The notes beneath the pieces were generated by a model that was not told where the DNA came from, made no database searches, and worked only from the letters and a program-made list of their open reading frames with translations. From contig WHUZ01000021.1 in the NCBI GenBank assembly GCA_015179045.1, positions 1 to 64,000 of the forward strand: DNA of 64,000 bases, in the 5' to 3' direction. This DNA comes from Kalaharituber pfeilii. Lineage: Eukaryota > Ascomycota > Pezizomycetes > Pezizales > Pezizaceae. Both the position numbers and the translations under genes were made by a program. This document shows positions 52,631 to 62,839 of the stretch, piece by piece; positions within the stretch are counted from its first letter, which is position 1; the number at the start of each line of letters is the position of its first letter.

Positions 52631-55600
52631 TCACGACGATATACCAGAACGTTGGGAGGGGGGTGATCGCGACGGATATAACACTACAAGAAGGAGCGTT
52701 AAGGGGGGCTGAGCTGATATTCATAGGGGAGTGCTGGGTAGCCCCCTCGGGGGGAACAACATTTCATCCATCATACGCTACGGTGGTCACACCAAAGAAG
52801 ACGGGAGGAGTCGCCGCATACGTGAGAAAAGACCTAGTACCTCAGGTGAAGGTGAAATACGAGGACAAGTTCGCAACCATCACCATCGGAGGAAGAGACA
52901 TTACAGGAGTATATTGGAACAAAGACACCGACATCGAAGAGACACTAGACCGAATCGGGGCGACGGATGTCCTGATTGGAGACTGCAATAGTCATCATAA
53001 GGAATGGTCGGACAAGCAGGACAGGAGAGGGGAGAAACTGAAGGACTACGCGGAGACATACGGAATGAAACAACACCTAGAAAGGGGGAGGGTAACGTGG
53101 GTCAGGGAAGTGGAAAGAGAGACGCGAACGGGACTTCTGGACCTAGTGTTCACATGGGAGGGGGAATGGGAAACAGAAGCCCTCTTATGGATAGCCGGGA
53201 CCGACCACGCAATGATCATTGGGAAGACACTGGGGAACGGGGGGAAGGCAGCGAAGGTGAGGGTGACGGACTGGAACAAATGGGAAGAATTCGCCCAGGA
53301 GCACGATGATCTAGAACCAGCCCCCGGGGAAAGCGCATACGAGATGATGAAGAGACTCACCCAAGAATTCACCAAAGAGATAACCATCACTAACAGATCC
53401 AAGAGATGGTTCGACAGCGAGCTGAAAGAAGCCCGAAAAATGACGAAATACACACTGAGGAACTCACCAAGGGAACAAAAAACTCAAGTCAGAAGGCTCT
53501 ATAGAGACCTAATACGCGAGAAAAAGAAAGCCCACTAGGAAAAGTTCCTCGAGGAAGACCGAATTGAGTCACCATGGGACATCTTTAGGCCAGCGAGAGA
53601 CCCATTCAGGAATCGAGAAATGATGGGCATGAAGGGGACGGACCAGCAGATAACCCAGAGACTAATCGCACACAACTTCGCGACGGAAGGCAGGAGAGAC
53701 AACATCACCCGACGAAAACCGGAGGGGTGGACGATAGAACGCGAGGAGGCAAGGAAAGAAATAGAAAAAGCACTGACCAAAACTAGATCAAGGTCGGCAC
53801 CAGGACCTGACGGAATCCAGTACGGAATTCTGAAGATCATCAGAAAGACCAAAATGTGGGAGCTCCTGAGAGAAGAGGTGGTCAACTATGTAAACAGGGA
53901 CTACGAATTCGCCAGGGGCTTCAACGTGACGATGATCCTCAAGAGAAATCGACCCCGGGACGAACCGGGAAGCTGGAGACCAATAACACTCCTCAACACG
54001 GTCGCGAAGCTAGGGCAGAAGATAATAGCCAACAGGATTCAACGAATGGACAAACTATTTTGCGAAGCACAATTGGGAAGTCGACCTAACAGGGGCAGTG
54101 AGGACTTGCAAAGACAGATCTTGAAGGAGGTAGACAATCGGCTAGAAAAAGGACAATGGACGGCACTGGTCGGAGATGATATAAAAGCCGCGTTCAACCA
54201 CGTCCGGAGTGAAGAAGTGGTCCGACACATCGAGAAAGAAGACCCGAACATAGCAGCCTTCGTACAAGGATTTACGGAACCGACAGATTTCACGATAGCC
54301 TGGGATGGGAAGTCAAGAGGTCAAGGGAAAATGGTAGACGGAGTACCGCAAGGTTCCCCGCTATCCCCGGTCCTATTCCTGGTAGGGGTGGCACCCCTCG
54401 TGAGGAAAACATCGGAGCGACAGTTCACAAGGACATACGTTGACGACTTCCACAGCGTGATCTCGAACGAATCGATGAGAAAGCTAAGGAAGGACATAAA
54501 GGCACACAGGGCGAAACTTATCTCGGACGCTAAAGAAGGGGGATTCGAGATCGACCCAAAAAAATCGGAGACGCTGATAGTAGGGGTGAAAGGTCCGAGT
54601 TACAGGTTGGTGGGACTGACAGTGGACTGGGAGTTAAAATACAACGAACACTTCGAAAAAAGACTCCGGCTGGGGAAAGCGGCTTGGAACACGGCATCGA
54701 GACTCACACAGATCCCACCCAAGAAAAGAAGACAACTATACACGAGCATTGCCAGGAACATCGCGACATACGGAAGTTGGGCATGGCTAAAGCACGCAAA
54801 AGGAGCCCCCGTTGAGTCGAAGATGAGAAGATTGGAAAAATGGCAATACGTGGTAGCGAGAGACATCACCGGGGCCCCATGGGGCACCAGAAGGACGGTT
54901 GTGGAGGGGATCATCAACCTGGAGACGATACGAACGTTCATCGAAGGAGAGGGGGAGAGAGTGGGAGCACGAGCACTGAGATTTCCGGGGGAGCCGATCC
55001 CCACAGAACCGAACACACGATACTTGAGAGGAGACTTGAGACAGCGGGATCCACTACCGATATACATACACCCCACGCATCCGAGCGACACGAGCAGAGA
55101 GGAATGGGAAGAGCTACTGGAGAAAGAAGTCGAAGAAGGATGGAAAGGGGTGTACACGGATGGAAGCCGGATAGAAGAGAATACAGGCGCCGGGACGTAC
55201 CACCGGGACGGGTCGACGTCGATCTTCCTAGGAAGAAGGAGCACGGTGAACGGCGGGGAGCTAATAGCAATAAGCGAAGCGCTAAAACAACAGGGCGAGG
55301 TATTGCTAATTACCGACTCACAGACAGCCATAGCTAGAATACGAAAGATAGCCGGGGGAGACCCCATGGTCGACGGCGCCTCCCAAGAGGTAAGAAGACG
55401 TTGGGAAGAACGGGTGGCCAGGGGAGATCTAGACCTCGCAATAATATGGGTAAAAATCCACAAGGGGGTCCAGGGGAACACGGAGGCAGACTGGGCGGCA
55501 AAAATCGGAACAGCCATACAATACGAAGACGAAACGGTGACAGAAGCGGGAATAAGACAAGAGTATAAAGCCCTACGAGCCATCGAAAGGAACCAAGCGG

Positions 55601-55875
55601 AGTTAAACTACAGACCAACGCAGCTAGTGAATCGAAGGAAGCTTCTCTCAACACTGGCCGGGATCTTCGGGAACAAGGGGCTAAAAGAATGGAGACACCG
55701 AATTGGGAAAGCCGAGTCACCCGAATGCCGATGGTGCGGGAAGGCCCTGGAAAACTGGGAACACATACAAAATTGCGACGCATGGGAAAAGAAATGGGGA
55801 GGAGCGGAAGGACTAAGGAAAATAGACAAGGACCAGAACCTGGTGGAGATACTCGAATGGGCGGGGAAGGAGTGA
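52627..55875 (+). pseudogene. Family I LINE ORF2: endonuclease, RT, RNase H (one stop codon)
   Basis: The start MITTIYQNVGRG overlaps the ORF1 stop. The endonuclease shows IGECWV, LIGDCNSHHKEW and AGTDHAMI. A single TAG at 53536-53538 follows REKKKAH, where the related fragment at 55989-56290 has Trp. The frame then continues open to 55875. RT motifs are SAPGPDGIQYGILK, WRPITLLNTVAKL, GDDIKAAFNHV, GVPQGSPLSPVLF and TYVDDFHSV. RNase H has VYTDGSRIEE, GGELIAISEA, ITDSQTAIARI and HKGVQGNTEADWAAK. A C-terminal knuckle CRWCGKALENWEHIQNC closes it. About 1080 codons, a normal length. Only the stop keeps it from being intact. Confidence 0.92.
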
Positions 55876-55928
55876 AGACATTTTCATTGCTAACTTGATT
55901 CATGTTTACTTTTAATGTACTATTAAAC

Positions 55929-55958
55929 ATCGCCATAGCCCATAGGGCGGCATGCGAT
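55929..55958 (+). promoter_or_regulatory. 3'-terminal hairpin of family I LINE
   Basis: ATCGC (55929-55933) can pair with GCGAT (55954-55958), and inside it GCCC-ATA-GGGC (55938-55948) forms a second stem. It lies 11 nt before the poly(A). All family I and ORF1-only tails in the window keep this arrangement, with paired changes. It is probably the signal that the LINE RT recognises on its RNA. Confidence 0.6.
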
Positions 55959-55988
55959 TAATGAAATAAAAAAAAAAAAAAAAAAAAT

Positions 55989-56290
55989 CTGAAGGGATCA
56001 AACAGATCTCGCGCTAGCCGAAATATGTCCCAAGGCGAGGTAACGCGCTCCTCCTCTAGGAAATCTTCCCAGTATGTCTTCTTCTTCTCTCTGATGATGT
56101 CTCTGAATAGTCTTCGGGCTCTTGTCTTTTCCTGGTTGGTGCAGTGTCTGTTTCGTAGGATGTACTTCGTCATCTTCCGAGCTTCCTTCGTCTCCTTGTC
56201 GAACCACCTCTTGGACCTCCCATTGATCTGGGCGTCTTTAATGAATGATCTATTCAGCTCCTGTAGAAGTTCATAGGCACTGGTTCCTTC
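55989..56290 (-). pseudogene. Antisense fragment of a family I-related ORF2
   Basis: The minus strand encodes a segment like residues around 220-320 of ORF2: RSKRWFDKETKEARKMTKYI.., RRLFRDIIREKKKTYWEDFLEEE, SPWDIFRLARDLFD. It is intact over this stretch and has Trp where the main copy has its stop. The family I LINE inserted at its 3' side. Confidence 0.85.
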
Positions 56291-56328
56291 CTTTAAGGGG
56301 TCAGATACTGCGTGTATTTATTTCACTA

Positions 56329-56690
56329 CGGGACCTCTCCGGGCAGGCCAGTCTGGCCTGCCCCGATGCAGGGGTATCGACAGGGGACTGTAGACTAGCC
56401 TGCCCGGTTGCAGAGGTATCTACTAGCCGAAAAAATAAGTATCCGGACAGGGGATAAACGCATATTATGCATTATGCAGTAGTTGGCATAAACTAGCATA
56501 TTTTCGTATGTTTAGCTGTGGATGTTTATGAGACCAGTCCAAATTTCGTAGATAGTGTCCTATTTTATTATATCCGAAGTTATCTGGACAGCTAACATAA
56601 TGAATTTAGGACTTGCAATACCAACAGTCATATACCTGCATATCAGAACAAGACTTCGCCATAGCCCCTAGGGCGGCAAGCGAGTAATGA

Positions 56691-56728
<38 letters not shown>

Positions 56729-57598
56729 TCAGAACAAGGAAAATAGATATAAGCCCTCTACTAGGAATATAAAAATGGCACTGTAGGCAACCATGATAAG
56801 CATAGGTTCAGGCATTATAATGATCAAAACTTACTGTTCTAATAGGGCCTAAGATTTCAAGACTGCTCTTCAGAGCTTTTCTAGAAGCTTTTCCAAGGCT
56901 ATTTCAAGAGCTGTTCCAAAGGCTGTTCCAGAGGCCATTGAAATACTGTTCGAGAGGCTGTTCGAGCTCAAACGGCCTCCGAAATGGCTTTTGAAGTAGC
57001 CTCTGGAACAACCTCTGGAACGACACCTTCTTAAACAGCTACTCGAACAGCTGCTTGTAGCATGTTAACAGCTACTCAAACAGCCTCCGGAACAGTCTCC
57101 ACAAAAGCTTCCGGAAAAGCGTCTGGAACAGGCTACAGAAGAGCACTGCAATAGCAGTGAAAACAAGCAGTAGTGGCCTCCTTCCAGTTGCAGTGCTCTC
57201 ATCTGCACTTTATCACAACTTCAAGATTTGTAGCTGATGCATATGTGAAGCTCTTAAAACTGTACTCTCAACGATGTTAGTGCATGTTGATTTCAGTATC
57301 TTCATTATTGTAGATATTTTTTTATTGATAAAAGCAATATTGGGCTATTTGGTATGCGAATTTGGTCAATCTATTACGAAATTGAACTAGTCTCATGGAT
57401 ATCTACAATCAAGCATACGAAACATATGCTAGTTTGGAGCAGATGCTGCATAGCGCATAATACATTTATCCCCTGTCCGGATACTTATTTTTTCGGCTAG
57501 TATGATAGATACCTCTGCAACCGGGCAGGCTAGTTACAGTCCCCTGTCGATACCCCTGCATCGGGGCAGGCCAGACTGGCCTGCCCGGAGAGGTCCCG
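56329..57598. mobile_element. 1.27-kb inverted-terminal-repeat element (Mutator-like)
   Basis: The ends CGGGACCTCTCCGGGCAGGC.. are inverted repeats over about 130-165 bp. The 10-bp duplication TATTTCACTA lies at 56319-56328 and 57599-57608. Long termini and a 9-11-bp duplication suit a Mutator-type non-autonomous element. The inner arms include the TAGCCGAAAAAATAAG motif shared with the MITE at 22979. The interior is non-coding, with (GGCTGTTCCA)-type inverted motifs at 56870-57135. Confidence 0.8.
56653..56726 (+). mobile_element. 74-bp tail-only family I insertion
   Basis: ACTTCGCCATAGCCCCTAGG..GCGAGTAATGATAT plus about 32 A. The 12-bp duplication TATCAGAACAAG lies at 56641-56652 and 56727-56738. 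Confidence 0.93.
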
Positions 57599-57654
57599 TA
57601 TTTCACTATCTTTTATTCTCTCATGTATATAGCGATATTATTTCACTCTTTGTT

Positions 57655-57750
57655 CTGGACTGGCCTAAATGGCCTGGACCGGCCCAGGCCTAGATTTTCA
57701 CGGTCCAGGCCGGCCCAGGCCATACCCTTAGCCTGGCCTGGCCGGCCCGT
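57655..57750. repeat. GGCC-rich short repeats
   Basis: 'ggcctggaccggcccaggcc' followed later by 'ggtccaggccggcccaggcc' form an imperfect inverted repeat. No element boundary seen. Confidence 0.6.
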
Positions 57751-57805
57751 TGGAAATACTGAATCGGTTTGTACTAGTTACTCCACAGCTACCATCACCT
57801 ACATC

Positions 57806-58096
57806 TAGTGAGCGGCACGAGCCGAGCCAGCTCGAGCTCAAACGAGCCAAGATCATGCTTGTGTTTTTCTTGACAGCTCGCTAAAATGCTTAGCCAGTGC
57901 AAGGTTTCATAAACTGTAAATACCTAAAATAGTAACAATTAGAGACTTGGAGCTCATTCTGACCTACCAACAACTTCGAAATGCACAATTTAGCTGATAG
58001 TAGTGAGAAAGATAAAAGTTTAGCTTAGTTTAGTTTAGTTTGTCAATATTATGTATATAATCAATCCAGGCTCGAGCTAGCTCGTGCCGCTCACTA
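57806..58096. mobile_element. 291-bp hAT-type MITE
   Basis: TAGTGAGCGGCACGAGC termini and the inverse. The interior matches 28136-28502 in opposite orientation with a few deletions. The flanks CCTACATC and CC-AGG-CTACATC resemble an 8-bp duplication with an indel. Confidence 0.85.
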
Positions 58097-58299
58097 CCAG
58101 GCTACATCCCCACCGTCGCCACCACTAAACCAATCATTACCGCCACATGCTCGCCTACCACTGAACTTCAACTCCTCAGCTAAGGAATGGGTAGCCCAAC
58201 TCCAAAAGACATTGCCAGCTTTTGTTTTAGAAGTGACGTACAATATTCTGTTTGAGATAGCGATAGCAGAAAGAGTAGATGTTGGGGATAGATATGAGC

Positions 58300-59137
58300 T
58301 GGCGCATACGCACCTTAAGGATATTTAACTCTTTACAAATTCTACTCACACAATGTATTATAGAGATAAGGAGTTACGCTCTACCAAAATAAACACATCT
58401 ACTCTACCTATATGTAATGTGGATATGCAAACAGAGCAACCGTCATATGTGGAAGCAGCCACCCAAACCTCCATATTGCAAAATGTGGATACCCGAACAG
58501 AGTGACCATCATATGCAGAAGCAGCTGCCCAAACCTCCGCAGCTCCCCCAAAGATCAGGCCAGCCCCTCCCACTCTACTTAGTGTTAAGAGGAGAGACCC
58601 ATCTGCCTATTTCAAAGAAAAGACTACCACCTATAGGGCCACTTCTATTACAAGAGCAAGCCCCTTTTACCAAAAAGCCAGAACTACGACCTACCACTTC
58701 AGCAATAGTAGTTCATGGGATAGCAGTGACTAAGAGACTGGGGAATGCTTGGAAGTGGTTGGAGGTGGGTAATGAATTGGACACAAACATCACTGGGGCT
58801 CAATGGCTGTTTGAAGCAAGAGAGGAGGGAGGGAAAGGCGACTAGTTCAGTTGTTGTTTACCTGGAGGGGGCAGGTAGAACTAGTAAAATACCAGAGACT
58901 CTACGCATCGTTGGTAAGAAGTACAGATGAGATACGTATGAGTAGGATAGGGGATAGGGGAAGGGAAGACAAAGGAAAGCAGGTGGGTAGGGCTGGGGAG
59001 GTAGGGCTGGGGAGGACGCAATAGAGACTGATTAAGAACCCATTGTGTGTAGTGTTTTGCTTGGTCCACTGTCTGTCTGCTGGTCATGTAACTAAATATA
59101 ACCTCGCCATAGCCCATTGGGCGGAAAGCGAGTAATG

Positions 59138-59172
<35 letters not shown>
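58300..59172 (+). mobile_element. ORF1-only LINE-like element, degraded copy
   Basis: The hairpin tail CTCGCCATAGCCCATTGGGC..GCGAG plus an A-run ends at 59172. Upstream frames (58417-58930) encode two SY(V/A)EAA.QTS repeats and the conserved C-terminal domain (SAIVVHGIAVTKRLGNAWKWLE.., ATSSVVVYLEG) with frameshifts and a stop. The 5' end may lie as far left as about 58110, and the duplication was not identified. Confidence 0.75.
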
Positions 59173-59174
<2 letters not shown>

Positions 59175-59259
59175 CCTGTCTGCATTTGTTCATCTGCAGC
59201 CACGGTGAAGTGTACATAGATATGTAGTATGGGTGATCCGGCCCACAATCCGGTGTCAC

Positions 59260-59322
59260 TTTTTTTTCCTTCTTTTTTTAATTTCACGTGACCCCGCGTG
59301 CAGCTGTTCGCCATGGCAGGGC
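59260..59322 (-). mobile_element. 63-bp tail-only family II retroposon
   Basis: A T-rich run then the inverse of GCCCTGCCATGGCGAACAGC..GGGGTCACGTGA. The exact 13-bp duplication AATCCGGTGTCAC lies at 59247-59259 and 59323-59335. Its first 20 nt are identical to the insert at 34971-35032. Confidence 0.93.
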
Positions 59323-59366
59323 AATCCGGTGTCACAGACCTGCCTCCGGGTAATAAAGGGGTCCTG

Positions 59367-59410
59367 CCATAGGCTGAGAGCCTCTATGCGAGGTTACGTA
59401 AAAAAAAAAA
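59367..59410 (+). mobile_element. Possible diverged family II tail
   Basis: CCTGCCATAGGCTGAGAGCC..GAGGTTACGT then ten A resembles the family II tail in order and length, with a different internal stem (AGGCTGAGAGCCT). No duplication was found. Confidence 0.45.
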
Positions 59411-59459
59411 CAGAAAAAAGGCTTGCCAGCGGTCGTAGCTTGCCGGCGGCCCTGTAGAA

Positions 59460-59713
59460 TGTAATAAATCATCTTTTCTGTCTTATTAAACTAATTTTTT
59501 TTTAGTATATAATCAGGGAACTTTTTAGTATACATTAAATTACTAAGTATTGATATCTCTACTTGAGATCTTACTTAGTTCAATGTATACTTTATTACTC
59601 ATATTAAGAAAGTATTGTAAGTATAAGGTTAGTAGTATTTATGCTTTTTATTTTTTAGCTTTAACGAGTGTCTAAATATTGGCTCTATTGCATTATAATA
59701 CAGTATTACTATC
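59460..59713. repeat. AT-rich degraded DNA
   Basis: TA-dense, non-coding target of the family II LINE that follows. Confidence 0.55.
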
Positions 59714-59721
59714 ATAATGCA

Positions 59722-61058
59722 AGGAGATTTAAGGAGAGGGAATGAGGAGAAGGAGGAGGGGACGAGGAACTGGAAGGACTGGGGGGTGCAGTGGGCCCTG
59801 GAAGAGGGGGATGGATATGAAAGCGTTTTGGACCGCTGGCAGGGGCAGTGGTCAAGGTTCTCGGAGGAGGGCGAGGAGATCTCATGGGGAGGAGAGTGTG
59901 AGAAGGTGAAAGTGGAGTGCGCAGAGAGGCTAGGTAGAAAGGGGGGAGGGAGAGAAGAGTGGGAGACCTCGGTTGAGGAAGCCGGAAGAGGGAGAGCGGT
60001 TCTCTTCTCGGATGGTAGTAAGGTCGAGGACAGCAAGGTGGGGGCGGGGGTGTGGGGGAGATCAGCGGTGGTGGCGGAGGTAGTAGGGAGAACGGCGACG
60101 GTTTTTGACGGGAGGTGAGGGGGGTGAGAAGTGCGCTGGAGAGTGTACCGGAGGAGGTACCGGTCCTGGTTTGCTTAGATTCTGAAGCCGCTGTCATGGC
60201 GATTCAGAAGGCAGGCAGGGAGGGAAAGGGAAAGACGGAGGATGTGAGAAGGGTGGTGAATGCAGTGGCGAGGAGAAAGAAGAAGGGGGGGATGCGAAAC
60301 TGTTGTGGGTAAAAGCTCATATCGGAATCGCAGGCAACGAGAAGGCGGATGAGTGGGCAAAGAAGGGGACGGGGATGCAGGGTAAGGAGGTGGCCACTGG
60401 AAGTGGAGTGCGCCAGAGGGTGAAAGCGTGGAGGAAGGAGAGGAGAGAAGTGGAGGGCTTTGGAAAGGGGAAGGTTATGGAGTGGAATAGGACAGCGGTG
60501 TCCAACTTCACTGCCATGCGCCTGGAGAGAGGAAGGTGCGGGGTGTGGTTGAAGAGGATGGGAGTGGCGGAATCGGACAAGTGCAGCTGCGGGGAGGCCC
60601 AGACGGGGGCGCACCTAGCCTTCCAGTGCAGTCAGCAGAGGTTTCGCCCAGAGGGCTTTAGAGAATTGGGGGATATGGAGAAGAACTGGAAAAGGACAGC
60701 AGAGAATGGGGAGGAGTGGGATGAGTTGGAAAGGTTCTTCTCCGGGATCAGGTTTTAGTGCACCGTGCGATTTACCGACCCGGGTCGGGTAAATTTGCCG
60801 TCGGGGAAGTTTGCTTGCCGGGATGCGAAGGAGTGGAGAAGAGGGGAGGGGGGAGAGGGGGAGATATATAGTGGAGCCTCCCAGAGGCAGAAACCGGAAG
60901 GACCGTCCGGAGGTTTCTAGAATCAGGTTTTAGAAGTAGATAGAAATTTCTTTGTTTGTTAAGCCTGTCTCCGGGCTTCGAGGGCTTGCCCAGGGACCCT
61001 GCCATGGCCACGTGCTACAAGCGGGGTTATGTGATATAAAAAAAAAAAAAAAAAAAAA
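59722..61058 (+). mobile_element. 5'-truncated family II LINE
   Basis: An 8-bp duplication ATAATGCA (59714-59721 and 61059-61066) and a poly(A) of about 20 enclose it. The tail reads CCCTGCCATGGCCACGTGCT..GGGGTTATGTGAT. It contains only the C-terminal region of ORF2 and the 3' UTR. Confidence 0.93.
59729..60758 (+). pseudogene. Family II LINE RNase H and C-terminus, two frameshifts
   Basis: The first part holds WGVQWALEEGDGYESVLDRW and the RNase H start (VLFSDGSKVEDSKVGAGVWG). A frameshift at about 60115 precedes VLVCLDSEAAVMAIQKAG. Another near 60300 precedes WVKAHIGIAGNEKADEWAK. The C-terminus SDKCSCGEAQTGAHLAFQC ends with FSGIRF at 60758. It is very close in sequence to the copy at 10616-12677. 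Confidence 0.9.
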
Positions 61059-61066
61059 TAATGCAT

Positions 61067-62830
61067 CTGCATAAGCGAAAATATACAAATACCGATTAGT
61101 GCTACTCTATATATGGCCTATAAGCATAGTACTCTGTGCCGGTTCAAGACTATGTATCGCACATATAGTGCTACGTCATGGTGATGCGATTATTCTCTAT
61201 CGCGTGTGTATGATACTGCATATCTGGCCTTTGTCGTATTCAGGCCGCTCACTCCATGGTCGTGGTGGCCTCATGACACAATCAAACTTGCTACTTCCTT
61301 AACATAGGTAATAGAGTACACATCAAGATAAACCTTAGGTAGGATCGTGACGCTTGGTAGCTCAGTGTATGTCAAGTATAGGATTTGGGATATACCAAAT
61401 AGATTACCACTCATATAGCAACAGTTGGCTTAATAAATATGTGGAAGATAATTTACTATACAGTTTTCTGCTATGCTGTGGCCTCAAGTTGAGCTCACTT
61501 GAGGGTCATTTGCACTAATGGTAATTTTTTGTTACCGCATCTGGAAAGATGCTGCAACATCCTGGTGGTGCGTTATACGGCGGTGGTAGGGGCTATGACG
61601 AGAATAACTTCAAAGGATGAGGAAAAGATATTAAAAGAAAAGGCTAACATAAATGCACACAGGACTAAAAGTAAGACCAGCTACGTCCCCTCACCTCTAC
61701 CATATCCTCCAGCCTGCAAAGCTCCTTATTTAAGAGGTTAGCCAAGGGTGATACTGTAATTCACTACAACACGACATACACCACATCCCGACGCACGTTT
61801 CATACCAAAACTGAGCGCGCGGGACAACATATATCTCAACCACCAAAATAGATTTGGTATCCAGCTTGTGGAGGAGTTAAATGAAGGACTAATCCTCATA
61901 TTCCACATCTTAGCTTCTTCAGAAATGATATTTTGTAGGGACGTATGATTCCATGAATTCACATTATTTATTGGCATAAGCTTGGCATATACCTTTTGCT
62001 GTAATACCACTAGTATTGAATTCGACTTATCACACCTGAATTGAATTTGATGAAGCCAGTAGGACACTTGAATATCAATTCCTTGCCTTATTGAAAGGTG
62101 TGAGAAGCAAACCAAGAAAATTTACCAAAGAGGTGGTGGAGTTATTTACAAAATTCTTATTCTTAATGAAATTGTATGCAATAAGTGTATAGGAAAACTA
62201 CCGGAGATCGCAATTTGATGTATGAACTGGCATAAAACAACATTGGGCCAATCTAAGCACGAAGCATCAAGAGACCTATTTGGGAGACTCATTAGCCATA
62301 GCCATTATGGTGAGCGTTGAAGGGAAGTAGTGCCTTCTCCCCTCCAATGCCATTAATAGACCACAATGTCTTTTCAGTGCAAATAGAGGTACTACAGGTG
62401 AAGAACAACTCTTCATTTCTTTCCCCCGAAAAGCACATACATAAGTATTTCTATTCTGGTGGTTGAGATATATGTTGTTGTGCATCCTCAGTTCTGGTGT
62501 AAAAAGTGCGCCGGGACGTGCGTGAGTCCCTTTTTGGTGAAAGACAGTACTGTATGCACTAATGCATTGGATCGAGATTACTTTCTAGATGGCCCAGAAT
62601 TTCTGCTCCAAATTCCAAAGTAATCTTATGGAGATTATCCAAGTCATTACTTTCGCCAGCTTATACAGTAATGGACGATTATGCTTATGTAACAAAAAAC
62701 AAGAGCCATGTGCCTCCACAAAATCAATTTAGATATTGGATGTATCTTTTACCATGTTGGCCTGATCATACCATGTCCCTAGGTCTGTAACTTCCTACAA
62801 GGATATCTTAGTTGTTACACTAATCGAACT
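61067..62830. other. No recognisable feature
   Basis: AT-leaning DNA with short frames only (for example 61499-61741 and minus 61738-62115), none with a recognised domain or splice pattern. It separates the LINE from the oxidase gene's 3' end. Confidence 0.5.
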
Positions 62831-62839
62831 CTCCACACC

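Larger units (their letters stand above)
49571..55987 (+). mobile_element. Family I LINE, nearly complete
   Basis: ORF1, ORF2 (endonuclease, RT, RNase H, zinc knuckle), a short 3' UTR, a hairpin tail and about 20 A are present. The 5' limit is uncertain, because no duplication matching the sequence after the poly(A) (tctgaaggg..) was found upstream. The domain set (ORF1 with zinc knuckle, APE endonuclease, RT, RNase H) fits the fungal Tad1/I-like LINEs. It inserted into an older LINE fragment in the opposite orientation (55989-56290). Confidence 0.92.

Noticed and set aside
54600..55583. Long minus-strand frame of 327 codons
   Set aside because: It lies wholly opposite the RT-RNase H of LINE ORF2 and has no motif.
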